Positions 37,357-46,148 of a stretch of DNA of 64,000 bases are shown here, piece after piece (the stretch's first letter is position 1; each line of letters begins with the position of its first letter). The DNA is from DATARH01 sp963789255 (lineage in GTDB: Bacteria; Pseudomonadota; Alphaproteobacteria; ATCC43930; CGMCC-115725). The stretch covers positions 930,001-994,000 of the forward strand of contig CAWBJW010000001.1 in NCBI GenBank assembly GCA_963789255.1. The letters run 5' to 3'. A model generated the notes under the pieces. It was not told where the DNA came from, searched no databases, and saw only the letters and a list, made by a program, of their open reading frames with translations. Made by a program: the position numbers and the translations under genes.

Positions 37357-37461
37357 GGTGATCCTCTCTACCGATCGGTGCTGGCGGTCCCGGACGGGAC
37401 CTTGACCGTGCAACCCTACTCCCACCTCGCCGCGAAAGGCGGCGGACTATATCGCCGGCTC

Positions 37462-38823
37462 CTATTTAAGCAAAGGCGACCATGCCGGGTCGGAAGCGCC
37501 TCCCGGAGTTGGTACCTCGCGCTTATTGTAGCCGGTCAGATCGATCGTGAAGAGCCGCGGCGAACCGCCGCGACCGCGCGAATCCATCGGCCCCTCGCGG
37601 AAATACATCAGGACGCGGCCGTTCGGCGCCCAGGTCGGCCCCTCGACCAGGAAGTCCTGGGTGAGCAGCCGCTCGCCAGAGCCGTCCGGCCGCATGACGC
37701 CGATGTAAAACGAACCGCCATCGATCTTGGTGAAGGCGATCAGATCGCCGCGCGGCGACCACACCGGCGTCCCATATTTGCCTGAACCAAAGCTGATCCG
37801 CCGGACCCCGCTGCCGTCCGCGTTCATCACGTAGAGCTGCTGCGAGCCGCCGCGATCCGAGTTGAAGACGATCTTGCTCGCGTCGGGCGAATAGGACGGC
37901 GAGGTATCGATCTGATTTCCGCTGGTCAGGCGCGTTAATCCCCCGCCATGCACGCCCATCACATAGATGTGGCTGGAGCCGTTTTCCGAGCGGCTGAGGA
38001 TCAGCCGGCTGCCATCGGGCGAAAAGCGCGGCGCAAAGGTCATGCCGGGGATGTTGCCGATCGATCGCTGCTGTCCGGTGTCGATGTTCAACAGATACAC
38101 GCCCGGCTTGCCGCTGGCGTAGGACAGATAGGTGATCTCCTGCGCCGAGGGCGAGAAGCGCGGCGTCAATACCAATGCCCGGCCGTCGGTCAGGTACCGA
38201 TTGTTGGCGCCGTCCTGGTCCATGATGGCGAGACGCTTCACGCGCGTCTGCGCCGGGCCGGACTCGGCGACGTAGACGATGCGGGTGTCGAAATAGCCCT
38301 CTTCGCCGGTGATCCGCTTGTAGACCTCGTCGGCGATGATATGCGCGATGCGGCGCCAGTTCTGCGGGGTTGTCGTGTAGGCGAAGCCGGCGAGCTGCTG
38401 CCCGGCGAACACGTCCCACAGCCGGAACTCGACGCGCAGCCGGCCGTCGCCCTGGGTCTGCACCGAGCCGGTGACCAGCGCCTGGGCGTTGATCTGTTTC
38501 CAATCGGCGAAGTTCGGCCCCTGGCCGGCCGCGATGGTCTCGATGAAGCTGCGCGGATCGAGCGGGCGGAACAGGCCCGAGTTCTGCAGATCGGCCGAAA
38601 CCACGCCGGCAATATCGCTGCCGGCCTGGCTCGCCCCGCCGCCGCCACCGGGAAATGCCGGGATCGCGATCGGCACCGGCTGGACGTTGCCGCGGGTGAT
38701 GTCGAGGCGAAGGTCGGCGCGCGCCGGAACGGCGAGCGCCAGCAGTGCCAGGGCGGCGAGCGCCGCACGCACAGCAAACGCCAGCCTAAGGTTGGTCACC
38801 GCCATCCGGGCGATCATTGTCAT
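37462..38823 (-). CDS. tolB: Tol-Pal system protein TolB
   Basis: A 453-residue periplasmic protein. A signal peptide (AALAALALLALAVPARA) precedes an N-terminal domain (LDITRGNVQPVPIAIPAF) and a six-bladed beta-propeller with repeated FSPDGSRL-, YSPDASKIVF- and WSPRGDLIAF-type blades. It interacts with Pal and TolA. Its start overlaps the tolA stop by four bases (ATGA), so translation is coupled. Confidence 0.97.
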   Translation of the reverse strand: MTMIARMAVTNLRLAFAVRAALAALALLALAVPARADLRLDITRGNVQPVPIAIPAFPGGGGGASQAGSDIAGVVSADLQNSGLFRPLDPRSFIETIAAGQGPNFADWKQINAQALVTGSVQTQGDGRLRVEFRLWDVFAGQQLAGFAYTTTPQNWRRIAHIIADEVYKRITGEEGYFDTRIVYVAESGPAQTRVKRLAIMDQDGANNRYLTDGRALVLTPRFSPSAQEITYLSYASGKPGVYLLNIDTGQQRSIGNIPGMTFAPRFSPDGSRLILSRSENGSSHIYVMGVHGGGLTRLTSGNQIDTSPSYSPDASKIVFNSDRGGSQQLYVMNADGSGVRRISFGSGKYGTPVWSPRGDLIAFTKIDGGSFYIGVMRPDGSGERLLTQDFLVEGPTWAPNGRVLMYFREGPMDSRGRGGSPRLFTIDLTGYNKREVPTPGGASDPAWSPLLK

Positions 38824-39860
38824 AAGAGATCCTTCGGATTGAAAAACAGGTCGAGGTTGTGCCAGGCCTCGTATTTGTCAGGGGGCACGCGCAGCGGAGA
38901 GCATTGCGGGTTGAGCAACGCACGCTTGGCGCTATCGGCCGCGGCGCGAAAGAACGGATCGGCGGCATAGCGTCCGGTATCGACGATCGACGCTTGCTGT
39001 ACCGTGCCGTCGGGATTGACGACCGCCTTGATCTCGATATCCAGATCCTGGGCATCGCGCGCGCCGGCCGGCACGTTCCAGCATTGCTCGATCTGCTGGC
39101 GGATCAAATCGATTTCGCTTGCCGTGAGCTGGCTGCCGAGCGGCGCCTTTGGTTGCGAGGACGGCGGCGCGCCCGCCGCCGCGACGGGCCGGGCGGGCGG
39201 CGCGTCCTCGGCCTCAGCGGTCTGCTGCCGGGTCAGGTTCTTCAGCAGCGCGTCGAACTGGGCCGGCTCGGCATGTTTCTCTTCGAGGTGATCGATCAGC
39301 TTGTCAAAGGCAGCGGTATCCGCCTTTTTCATTTCCGGCCGCGGCGCGCGGTGCGCCTGCTGCCGCTCAGGCTTCGGCTTGGGCTCGGGCGGTCGCGGCG
39401 GCGGCAGCGGGGCAGCCTGAGCCTCGACCGGTTTGAGCGGAGGCGGCGGCGGAGGTGGCGCCGGCTTGATCTCCGGCTTGGGCGGTCGCGGCGCGACGGG
39501 CAGCGGCGGCGGGGACGCGGCCGAAGGCGGGGGCTCGGCGGCCATCGGCGACGGCTCGGGCTTCGGTTCCGGTTTCGGGGCCGGCGGGGCGATCGCCGGC
39601 ACCGGCCTGGCCTCCCGCTTTGGCCGGTACGGGTTGGGATGCGTCGCCCTGGTCTCCGGCGCGATCGTGACAAGATCAACCGCGATCGGCGTCTCCTGCG
39701 GCGGCGGCGGCCGGAACAGGCTCGGCAGACCGAATAGGATGAGCGCGAGCAGGCCGATATGAAGGGTCGCCGACAGCGCAATGCCGCTCGGCATCCTGTC
39801 TCGCGCTGGTGAGCCCGGCTCGATGCCGGGCTCGACCATCATCAGGCTCGTCGCGGTCAA
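38820..39860 (-). CDS. tolA: Tol-Pal system protein TolA
   Basis: A 346-residue protein with one N-terminal membrane helix (ATLHIGLLALILFGLPSLF), a long Pro/Lys-rich periplasmic spacer (PAPKPEPKPEP, PPPPPPPLKPVE), and a C-terminal TolA/TonB-like domain (LRRQIEQCW-type helix: LIRQQIEQCWNVPAGA; then NPDGTVQQASIVD). It links the TolQR motor to TolB-Pal. The polyproline spacer is a likely EF-P client. Confidence 0.95.
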   Translation of the reverse strand: MTATSLMMVEPGIEPGSPARDRMPSGIALSATLHIGLLALILFGLPSLFRPPPPQETPIAVDLVTIAPETRATHPNPYRPKREARPVPAIAPPAPKPEPKPEPSPMAAEPPPSAASPPPLPVAPRPPKPEIKPAPPPPPPPLKPVEAQAAPLPPPRPPEPKPKPERQQAHRAPRPEMKKADTAAFDKLIDHLEEKHAEPAQFDALLKNLTRQQTAEAEDAPPARPVAAAGAPPSSQPKAPLGSQLTASEIDLIRQQIEQCWNVPAGARDAQDLDIEIKAVVNPDGTVQQASIVDTGRYAADPFFRAAADSAKRALLNPQCSPLRVPPDKYEAWHNLDLFFNPKDLL

Positions 39861-39877
39861 CCCAGGCGGTCCTCTGG

Positions 39878-40363
39878 TCAGCGCTTGAGCGCGGCGGCGG
39901 GGCGAACCGCCGTCGCGCCGCCTTTCGGCGCCTGGGCGACCAGCGACACCTTGTGGAAGCCCGCCGCGGTGATGAGGCTCATCACTTCGAGGACACGGCC
40001 GTAATTGATGTCCTTGTCGCCGCGCACATAGAGCACCGCCTCGGGGTTGCTGCCGGTAATCGATTGCAGGCGTTCCACCAGCCCATCGATCGGCACGGCG
40101 ATGTCCTGGATGTAGACGGCGCCCTCGCGGTTGACCGAGATGACCAGCGGTTCTTTCGGCTCGTTGATCGGCGGCGCCTGGGTCTGCGGCAGATCGACCG
40201 GCACGCCGACGGTCAACAGCGGCGCGGTCACCATGAAGACGACGAGGAGGACCAGCATGACATCGACGAGCGGCGTTACGTTAATCTCCGACATCGGGCG
40301 GTAGCGTCCGGCCGCCGTGCGCCCGCCGCTCCGGCGGTTCCCGCTATACATCCATGCAGCCAT
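39878..40363 (-). CDS. tolR: Tol-Pal system protein TolR
   Basis: A 161-residue inner-membrane protein with a single helix (VDVMLVLLVVFMVTAPLL) containing the proton-path Asp of the INVTPLVDVMLVLL motif, followed by a periplasmic domain (VLYVRGDKDINYGRVLEVM). It forms the Tol motor with TolQ. It lies three bases after tolQ. Confidence 0.96.
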   Translation of the reverse strand: MAAWMYSGNRRSGGRTAAGRYRPMSEINVTPLVDVMLVLLVVFMVTAPLLTVGVPVDLPQTQAPPINEPKEPLVISVNREGAVYIQDIAVPIDGLVERLQSITGSNPEAVLYVRGDKDINYGRVLEVMSLITAAGFHKVSLVAQAPKGGATAVRPAAALKR

Positions 40364-40366
40364 CGC

Positions 40367-41089
40367 TCACGGCCTTTCGTCGAGCTGGCGCGACAGGATC
40401 GCGCTGAACTCCGAGGCGAACGCTTCGAGGCGGCCGGCATAGCGGCCGAAATCGCCCGACAGCTTGTTGTAGGCGACCACCGCCGGGATCGCGGCGACCA
40501 GTCCGAGCGCGGTGGCGAACAGCGATTCGGCGATCCCCGGGGCGACCACCGCGAGGCTGGTGTTCTTCGAGGCGGCGATCGACTGAAAACTGTCCATGAT
40601 CCCCCACACCGTGCCGAACAGGCCGACGAACGGGGCGGTCGAGCCGACCGTCGCGAGAAAGCTCATGAAACGCTCGACCCGATCCATCTCGCGTCCGACG
40701 GTGACGTTCATCACCCGTTCGATGCGCTGCTGCAGGCTGGAGCGCATCACCACGGTGCCGAGCAGCCCCTTGGCCGCGCTGCGCCGCCATTCGCGCATCG
40801 CCGCGGCGAATACCGCGCTCATCGGATCGATCGGACGCTGGCCGACCCGATCGTAGAGATCGTCGAGCGAGCCGCCCGACCAGAAGGTCTCCTCGAAGCT
40901 GGCGGCGGCCTGGCGCAACCGGCGCAGCCGCAGCGTCTTGTCGAAGATGACCGCCCACGACCAGAACGAGGCGGCGAGCAGGATGAACATGACCAGCTTG
41001 ACGATGCTGTCCGATTGCAGAAACAGCTCGAAGATCGACAGGGTCGGAGACACGGTGCCGGGAAGCGCGGTGGTTTCAAGGGGCTGCAT
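40367..41089 (-). CDS. tolQ: Tol-Pal system proton channel TolQ
   Basis: A 240-residue protein with three membrane helices: IVKLVMFILLAASFWSWAVI, the second in FLATVGSTAPFVGLFGTVWG, and the third in GIAESLFATALGLVAAIPAV. These are the conserved channel motifs of the TolQ/ExbB family. With TolR it converts proton flow into force on TolA. The ATG at 41089 is chosen for family length. Confidence 0.97.
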   Translation of the reverse strand: MQPLETTALPGTVSPTLSIFELFLQSDSIVKLVMFILLAASFWSWAVIFDKTLRLRRLRQAAASFEETFWSGGSLDDLYDRVGQRPIDPMSAVFAAAMREWRRSAAKGLLGTVVMRSSLQQRIERVMNVTVGREMDRVERFMSFLATVGSTAPFVGLFGTVWGIMDSFQSIAASKNTSLAVVAPGIAESLFATALGLVAAIPAVVAYNKLSGDFGRYAGRLEAFASEFSAILSRQLDERP

Positions 41090-41102
41090 TGATGGCGGCC
41101 TT

Positions 41103-41564
41103 TTATGGCGTCTTTTGGACTGAAGATGGCGGAACGGAGAATTGAGCAGGCGAATTGAGCGCGGCGCGCAAGCCAGCCGGCACCCGGCGCGGCCGGCCGT
41201 CATGCCCGACGCAGGCGACGAGCAGGTCGAGCGCGACGAGCACCGCGCCGTCGCGGCATACAAGCTGGTCGAGCCGCAGCGTCGCGGCACCGATCTCGAC
41301 AATCCGGGTCGCGACGGTCAGCGCATCGTCGAGCCGCGCCGGCGCGCGGTAATCGGCGGCGAGGCGCCGCACCGTAAAGACGATCCCGGTCTCCGCGAAG
41401 ATGCCGCTATGGGCAAAGCCGAGGGCGCGCATCATCTCGGTGCGCCCGCGCTCGGCAAATTTCAGATAGTTGGCGTAATAGACGATACCGGCGGCGTCGG
41501 TGTCTTCATAATAGACGCGAAGGGGCATGCTGTGCGTCATGCCGGACGTTGACGGGGCATTCAT
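41103..41564 (-). CDS. ybgC: Acyl-CoA thioesterase YbgC
   Basis: A 153-residue hotdog-fold thioesterase. The catalytic signature is YYEDTDAAGIVYYANYLKF, with the active-site Asp in EDTD, then RGRTEMMRALGF. It hydrolyses short-chain or malonyl-type acyl-CoA and is the conserved first gene of the tol-pal operon, 13 bp before tolQ. Confidence 0.95.
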   Translation of the reverse strand: MNAPSTSGMTHSMPLRVYYEDTDAAGIVYYANYLKFAERGRTEMMRALGFAHSGIFAETGIVFTVRRLAADYRAPARLDDALTVATRIVEIGAATLRLDQLVCRDGAVLVALDLLVACVGHDGRPRRVPAGLRAALNSPAQFSVPPSSVQKTP

Positions 41565-41584
41565 TGCCGCCTCGCACTACCGCC

Positions 41585-41705
41585 GGTGCGTCCTTCGAGA
41601 CGGCCGCTGCGCGGCCTCCTCAGGATGACATAAGCGGCTAATATCATGTATAAATCTTCGTCATCCTGAGGAGCACCCGACCGGGCGCGTCTCGAAGGAC
41701 GCACC
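41585..41705. repeat. Large inverted repeat (GGTGCGTCCTTCGAGAC ... GTCTCGAAGGACGCACC type)
   Basis: A 121-bp palindromic element. The left arm starts GGTGCGTCCTTCGAGACGG and runs to CTCCTCAGGATGAC; the right arm starts GTCATCCTGAGGAG and ends GTCTCGAAGGACGCACC. The central 30 bp is AT-rich. This type of element is dispersed in many alphaproteobacterial genomes and probably mobilised by a transposase or RAYT-like enzyme in trans. It separates ruvB from ybgC and may terminate ruvB transcription. Confidence 0.87.
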
Positions 41706-41747
41706 GCGTGCATGCAGCCTCAACAGCAGTGTGCCGGCGCACCGCGG

Positions 41748-42809
41748 TCATTCCGGCTCGGGCTCCACCGCCAGCGCCGCGAGCAGGTCGAACTGGCCGG
41801 GCAGGCTCGCCGGCACCGGCAGGTCGAGGTGGCGGAAGGCGATCTCGGTCAGCATCCGGCCGCGCGGCGTGCGCTGCACGAAACCTTGCTGCATCAGGTA
41901 TGGCTCGATGACCTCTTCGAGCACGTCGCGCTGCTCGCTGAGCGCCGCCGCCATGGTCTCGACCCCGACCGGGCCGCCGCCGTAATTGTCGGCGATTGCG
42001 CGCAGGTAGCGCCGGTCCATCCCGTCGAGACCGCGGGCGTCCACTTCGAGGCGCAGCAGCGCCGCATCGGCGGTTGCGGCATCGACGCTGAGCCAGCCAT
42101 TGACCGCGGCGAAATCGCGAATGCGGCGCAACAGCCGCATCGCGACGCGCGGCGTGCCGCGGGCGCGCCGCGCGATCTCGGCGGCGCCGTCGGGCGTGAG
42201 GTCGAAAGCAAGGATGCGGGCGCCGCGCGCCACGATCAGCGCCAGTTCGGCCGGCTCGTAAAACTGGAGGCGCAGGGGGATGCCGAAGCGCTCGCGCAGC
42301 GGTCGGGTGATGAGGCCGGAGCGCGTCGTCGCGCCGACCAGCGTGAAGGGCGGCAGGTCGATGCGGATCGAGCGCGCGGCGGGCCCCTCGCCGATGATCA
42401 GGTCGAGCTGAAAATCCTCCATCGCCGGGTAGAGGATCTCCTCGACCGCCGGAGCGAGGCGGTGGATCTCGTCGATGAACAGGATGTCGCGCGGCTGCAG
42501 GTTGGTCAGCAGCGCGGCAAGGTCGCCGGCGCGCTGGATGACCGGCCCCGAGGTGGCGCGAAAGCCGACTCCCAATTCGCGCGCGACGATCTGCGCCAGC
42601 GTCGTCTTGCCGAGCCCGGGCGGGCCGAAAAACAGGACATGGTCGAGCGCCTCGCGCCTTCCTTTCGCCGCCTCGATAAAGACGCGAAGATTGTCGCGCA
42701 GCTGGCGCTGGCCGACGAACTCGTCAAGCGCCAGCGGCCGGATCGAGGCTTCGGGCGCGTCCTCTCCGCCCAGTTCGGGCGCGATCACCCGCGGAGCGGC
42801 GTCGCTCAC
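41748..42809 (-). CDS. ruvB: Holliday junction branch-migration ATPase RuvB
   Basis: A 353-residue AAA+ motor. Walker A is GPPGLGKTTLA, Walker B is FIDEIHRL, sensor 1 lies in LVGATTRSGLI, and the C-terminal winged helix contains EEVIEPYLMQQGFVQRTPRGR. It forms hexamers on RuvA at Holliday junctions. A GTG start at 42809 overlaps the ruvA stop (GTGA). Confidence 0.98.
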   Translation of the reverse strand: MSDAAPRVIAPELGGEDAPEASIRPLALDEFVGQRQLRDNLRVFIEAAKGRREALDHVLFFGPPGLGKTTLAQIVARELGVGFRATSGPVIQRAGDLAALLTNLQPRDILFIDEIHRLAPAVEEILYPAMEDFQLDLIIGEGPAARSIRIDLPPFTLVGATTRSGLITRPLRERFGIPLRLQFYEPAELALIVARGARILAFDLTPDGAAEIARRARGTPRVAMRLLRRIRDFAAVNGWLSVDAATADAALLRLEVDARGLDGMDRRYLRAIADNYGGGPVGVETMAAALSEQRDVLEEVIEPYLMQQGFVQRTPRGRMLTEIAFRHLDLPVPASLPGQFDLLAALAVEPEPE

Positions 42810-43441
42810 CGCGCCGCCCCCGAATTCGCCGTTTGGCCCAGCTCCTGCAGCCCGGCGCGGATCAGCGCGTCAAGCGCCGCGTCGTCGCCGAGCCGGCGCG
42901 AGGCCGCGGCCACCGCGCCGAACGCCTCGGCCCGGCGGTAGCCGAGATTGACCAGCGCTGACACCGCGTCGGCGGCGGCGCCCTTCCCGGCCATTGCGAG
43001 GCTCTCGCCGACCGCCGGCGACGCCGCGACCGGTGCGAGCCCGCCGACCTTGTCGCGCAGCTCGTTGACGATGCGGGCAGCGAGCCTGGGGCCCACCCCG
43101 TCGGCCTGCGCCAGGACGGCCTTGTCCTGGGCAACGATGGCGAGGAGCAGCGCCTCGGGCATGACCGCCGAGAGGACCGCCAGCGCGAGCCGCGCGCCGA
43201 CCCCCTGCACCGTCGTCAGCAGGCGAAACCAGTCGCGCTCGGCGCTGTCGATGAACCCGTAGAGATGAATGTGGTCCTCGCGGACGTGAGTCTCGATCAA
43301 CAGCCGCGTCGGGCTGCCCGGCGGCGGCAGCCGGCCGATCGTGCGGGTCGAGCAGAAGGCGAGATAGCCGACCCCGCCGACATCGATGACGGCCCCGTCC
43401 GGCCCGACCGAATCGACGGTCCCGGCAAGCTTGGCGATCAT
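42806..43441 (-). CDS. ruvA: Holliday junction DNA-binding protein RuvA
   Basis: A 211-residue protein. The OB domain starts MIAKLAGTVDSVG, domain II contains the HhH segments (LLTTVQGVGARLALAVL, DGVGPRLAARIVNEL), and domain III (SALVNLGYRRAEAFGAV) contacts RuvB. The ATG at 43441 overlaps the ruvC stop by four bases, and this is the standard RuvA start. Confidence 0.97.
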   Translation of the reverse strand: MIAKLAGTVDSVGPDGAVIDVGGVGYLAFCSTRTIGRLPPPGSPTRLLIETHVREDHIHLYGFIDSAERDWFRLLTTVQGVGARLALAVLSAVMPEALLLAIVAQDKAVLAQADGVGPRLAARIVNELRDKVGGLAPVAASPAVGESLAMAGKGAAADAVSALVNLGYRRAEAFGAVAAASRRLGDDAALDALIRAGLQELGQTANSGAAR

Positions 43442-43932
43442 CGCGATCCAGCCCACGCCCGCAATGTGCCGGCGTGATGGGCATGGCAGATCGCCACCGC
43501 CAGCGCGTCGGCGGCATCCGGCTCGGCGATGGCGCAGCCCGGCAACAGGCGGCGCACCATCATCTGGACCTGCGTTTTCTCGGCATGGCCGGCGCCAACC
43601 ACCGACTTCTTGACCAGGTTCGCCGAGTATTCCGCGACCGGGACCCCGCGCTCGGCCGGGACGAGCAGCACGACGCCGCGGGCGACGCCGAGCTTCAAGG
43701 TCGAGGCGGCGTTCTTGTTGACAAAGCTCTCCTCGACCGCGGCCTCGTCCGGGTGGAAGCGGTCGAGCACTGCCGTCAGCTGGCGGAACAGCGCGACGAG
43801 GCGCTCGGCCAGCGGCAGGTCGACCGGCGCATGAACGACGCCGTCCGCGACATGGCTGAGCCGGTTGCCGGCGACGTCGATGACCCCCCAGCCGGTGTGC
43901 CGCAGTCCGGGATCGAGCCCGAGGACACGCAT
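43438..43932 (-). CDS. ruvC: Crossover junction endonuclease RuvC
   Basis: A 164-residue resolvase. The first catalytic acid is Asp7 in VLGLDPGLRHTGWG, the second is Glu in AVEESFVN, and the C-terminal acids are in EPDAADALAVAICH. It cuts Holliday junctions processed by RuvAB. It opens the ruvCAB operon after yebC. Confidence 0.97.
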   Translation of the reverse strand: MRVLGLDPGLRHTGWGVIDVAGNRLSHVADGVVHAPVDLPLAERLVALFRQLTAVLDRFHPDEAAVEESFVNKNAASTLKLGVARGVVLLVPAERGVPVAEYSANLVKKSVVGAGHAEKTQVQMMVRRLLPGCAIAEPDAADALAVAICHAHHAGTLRAWAGSR

Positions 43933-43957
43933 CGCCGCGGTCGCCCCCCGCGCGGGA

Positions 43958-44707
43958 TCAGGCGCTCAACCGCGCCAGGACGTCTTCGCCAACTTCGAAA
44001 TTGGCGTAAACGTTCTGCACGTCGTCGCTGTCCTCGAGAGTTTCGAGCAGCTTGAACAGGCCCGAAGCGGTCTCCTCGTCGACCGCCGTGGCGGCCTTCG
44101 GGCGCCAGGCGAGCCGGGCCACGGTCGCCGGACCAAAGCGCTGTTCGAGCGCGTCGCGCACGCTGTTGAAATCCTCCGGCGCCGCGATCACGACATGGCC
44201 GTCTTCGTCGCTCTCGACGTCGCCGGCGCCGGCCTCGATCGCGGCGTCGAGCATCTGATCGGCGCTCGCCGCGGCGGCGGGATAGGCGATCTCGCCGACA
44301 TGATCGAACAGAAAACCGACGCTGTTGCTTTCGCCGAGCGCGCCGCCCGCCTTGGTGAACGCGGCGCGCACCTCGCTCGCAGTGCGGTTGCGGTTGTCGG
44401 TCAGCGCCTCGACGACGACCGCGATCCCGCCCGGCCCGTAGCCCTCATAGCGCACCTCGTCATAGGCCTCGCCGCCCTCGCCGCCGGCGCCGCGCTTGAT
44501 CGCGCGCTCGACGGTGTCTTTCGGCATGTTGGCCTGGCGCGCGGCCAGGATTGCGGCGCGCAACCGCGGATTGGCACTGGGGTCGGGCAGGCCGGAGCGC
44601 GCGGCGGTGGTCAATTCGCGGATGAGCTTGGTAAAGACCTTGCCGCGCTTTTTGTCCTGCGCGCCCTTGCGATACATGATGTTCTTGAATTGCGAATGGC
44701 CTGACAT
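43958..44707 (-). CDS. yebC: YebC/PmpR-family regulator
   Basis: A 249-residue protein with the family start GHSQFKNIMYRKGAQDKKRGKVF and the conserved RYEGYGPGGIAVVVEALTDNRNRT. YebC proteins act as DNA-binding regulators, and family members relieve ribosome stalling at proline-rich sequences. The position before ruvC is conserved. The Met at 44707 gives the normal start. Confidence 0.96.
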   Translation of the reverse strand: MSGHSQFKNIMYRKGAQDKKRGKVFTKLIRELTTAARSGLPDPSANPRLRAAILAARQANMPKDTVERAIKRGAGGEGGEAYDEVRYEGYGPGGIAVVVEALTDNRNRTASEVRAAFTKAGGALGESNSVGFLFDHVGEIAYPAAAASADQMLDAAIEAGAGDVESDEDGHVVIAAPEDFNSVRDALEQRFGPATVARLAWRPKAATAVDEETASGLFKLLETLEDSDDVQNVYANFEVGEDVLARLSA

Positions 44708-44847
44708 CTTCGCGTGTCCCAAAATGAGGCTTCACTCCACCGGCCAGAGCACCCGGCGCAGCCATCGGCAATCTTTCGATCGGCGCGGCCTAACAAGCCA
44801 ATATGGCAGGATTGCGGCGCCTCCGGCGCAACCCCGGCGGCGGCGGC

Positions 44848-44930
44848 GTAGGACGGGCAGAGCGCAGCGAAGCCCATCCCCTCTGGCCAACGCGCAATCG
44901 ATGGGCTTCGCGTTGCTCAGCCCATCCTAC
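44848..44930. repeat. GTAGGATGGG-type palindromic intergenic repeat, copy 2
   Basis: Starts GTAGGACGGGCAGAGCGCAG and ends TTGCTCAGCCCATCCTAC, so the two arms pair over about 30 bp around a short loop. It is the counterpart of the copy at 1653-1722. Its last bases include the stop codon of the downstream YmdB-type gene. Confidence 0.85.
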
Positions 44931-45748
44931 ATCATTTGTGGGACATGCGGCGTCAGACGGCCGCCCAGGCGTACCGGCTCGATCTGGCATGCCAGGCCGG
45001 TCACATCGTCGATCGCCACGAAGACGCCGCACAGCGTCCCTTCCCCTTCCGCCGGTTTCGCCTTTTTCTCGGACGGCATTTTGGTCACGAAGCGGCGAAC
45101 CGAGGGTGTCTTCTCCATGCCGATCACCGAATCGTAGTCGCCGCACATGCCCGCATCGCTCAGATAAGCGGTGCCGCCGGGCAGGATTTGCGCATCGGCG
45201 GTCGGCACATGGGTGTGCGTGCCCAAGACCGCCGAGACGCGGCCATCGGCGAAATGGGCGAACGCCATCTTTTCGCTGGTCGCCTCGGCATGGAAATCGA
45301 CGACGATCGCGGTCGCGCCCGACCCGAGCGGATATTGCGCGAGGATCGCTTCGAGCCGCGCGAACGGATCGTCGAGCGCATCCATGAACAGCCGGCCCAT
45401 CAGGTTGACGACGAGGATGTTGCGTCCCCCGTCGAGCGGGCAGAGGCACCAGCCGGCGCCCGGAGTTCCCTCCGGGAAATTGGCCGGCCGCAACAGCCGC
45501 TTGTCGCGCGGAATATAGGGGATCAGCTCGCGCTGGTCCCACACATGGTTGCCGGTGGTCAGGATGTCGGCGCCGGCATCGTAGAGCTCGCCGGCGAGGC
45601 GTTCGGTCAGACCGAAGCCGGCCGCCGCGTTCTCGGCATTGACGATCGCCAGATCGAGGCCGAGGTCGCGCCGGAGCTGCGGCAGATGGGTCTTGACCGC
45701 GTCGCGCCCGGAGCGCCCGACCACGTCGCCACAGAGAAGAATGTTCAA
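44927..45748 (-). CDS. YmdB/TIGR00282-type metallophosphoesterase
   Basis: A 273-residue dimetal phosphodiesterase. Motifs: ILLCGDVVGRSGRDAV, AIVNAENAAAGFGLT, TTGNHVWD, VVDFHAEATSEKMA and LGTHTHVPTADAQIL. B. subtilis YmdB hydrolyses 2',3'-cyclic nucleotides. Its TAG stop falls inside the palindromic repeat. In many alphaproteobacteria a 5-formyltetrahydrofolate cyclo-ligase gene sits between zapA/6S RNA and this gene; it is missing here. Confidence 0.93.
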   Translation of the reverse strand: MNILLCGDVVGRSGRDAVKTHLPQLRRDLGLDLAIVNAENAAAGFGLTERLAGELYDAGADILTTGNHVWDQRELIPYIPRDKRLLRPANFPEGTPGAGWCLCPLDGGRNILVVNLMGRLFMDALDDPFARLEAILAQYPLGSGATAIVVDFHAEATSEKMAFAHFADGRVSAVLGTHTHVPTADAQILPGGTAYLSDAGMCGDYDSVIGMEKTPSVRRFVTKMPSEKKAKPAEGEGTLCGVFVAIDDVTGLACQIEPVRLGGRLTPHVPQMM

Positions 45749-45814
45749 GAAATAGCTCCTAAACGGGCGATGCCGGCACCCTGTAGTGCAGGCGTCGAAG
45801 GACGGTGCCGCCTC

Positions 45815-45945
45815 GCTCCCTGTCCCGCATTGCGGGAGAGAGGCAGGGTGAGGGCGTGCGACGCGGCTCTACCCTCACCCGGCTCCCCGCGGGTCAAGCC
45901 CGCGGGCTGAAGGCTCACGCGCTCGCCACCCTTTCTCGCATTGCC
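45815..45945. repeat. Composite palindromic repeat region
   Basis: Contains TCCCGCATTGCGGGA (about 45822-45836), GGCAGGGTGAGGG against CCCTCACCC, and CCCGCGGGTCAAGCCCGCGGG (about 45887-45907). These are hairpin cores of dispersed repeats. No protein gene is seen in the 230 bp between the YmdB-type gene and the 6S RNA candidate. Confidence 0.7.
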
Positions 45946-45977
45946 GGGGGGCACTGCGACCGGGCTATGTCGGAAAA

Positions 45978-46141
45978 ATGAGTGGAGCCGCCTCGGCCGT
46001 TGGCTGACAGAACCTCCGCGGCCCGCCATTGCAGGTGGGAGCCATGTACCGGAGCCACGACTCCGACAGGGACAGCCCCCATGAGGTAGGTATCGGCCCC
46101 GGGGTAACATGCGGCCTGACGCACCGCGCAGCTCCACCCGC
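45978..46141 (-). ncRNA. ssrS: 6S RNA candidate
   Basis: About 160 nt immediately downstream of zapA, where 6S RNA lies in most proteobacteria. The closing stem pairs GGGUGGAGCUGC (46128-46139, minus sense) with GGCGGCUCCACUC (45980-45992). Inside lies GGGGCCGAUACCUACC, resembling the GAGCCGAUA of the E. coli 6S central region, followed by GUGGCUCCGG and a second long-range stem. A short U-rich stretch (AUUUUUCC) follows the 3' side. 6S RNA mimics an open promoter and sequesters sigma-70 RNA polymerase in stationary phase. The call rests on synteny, size and stem, not on a covariance search. Confidence 0.72.
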
Positions 46142-46148
46142 TCCCTAC

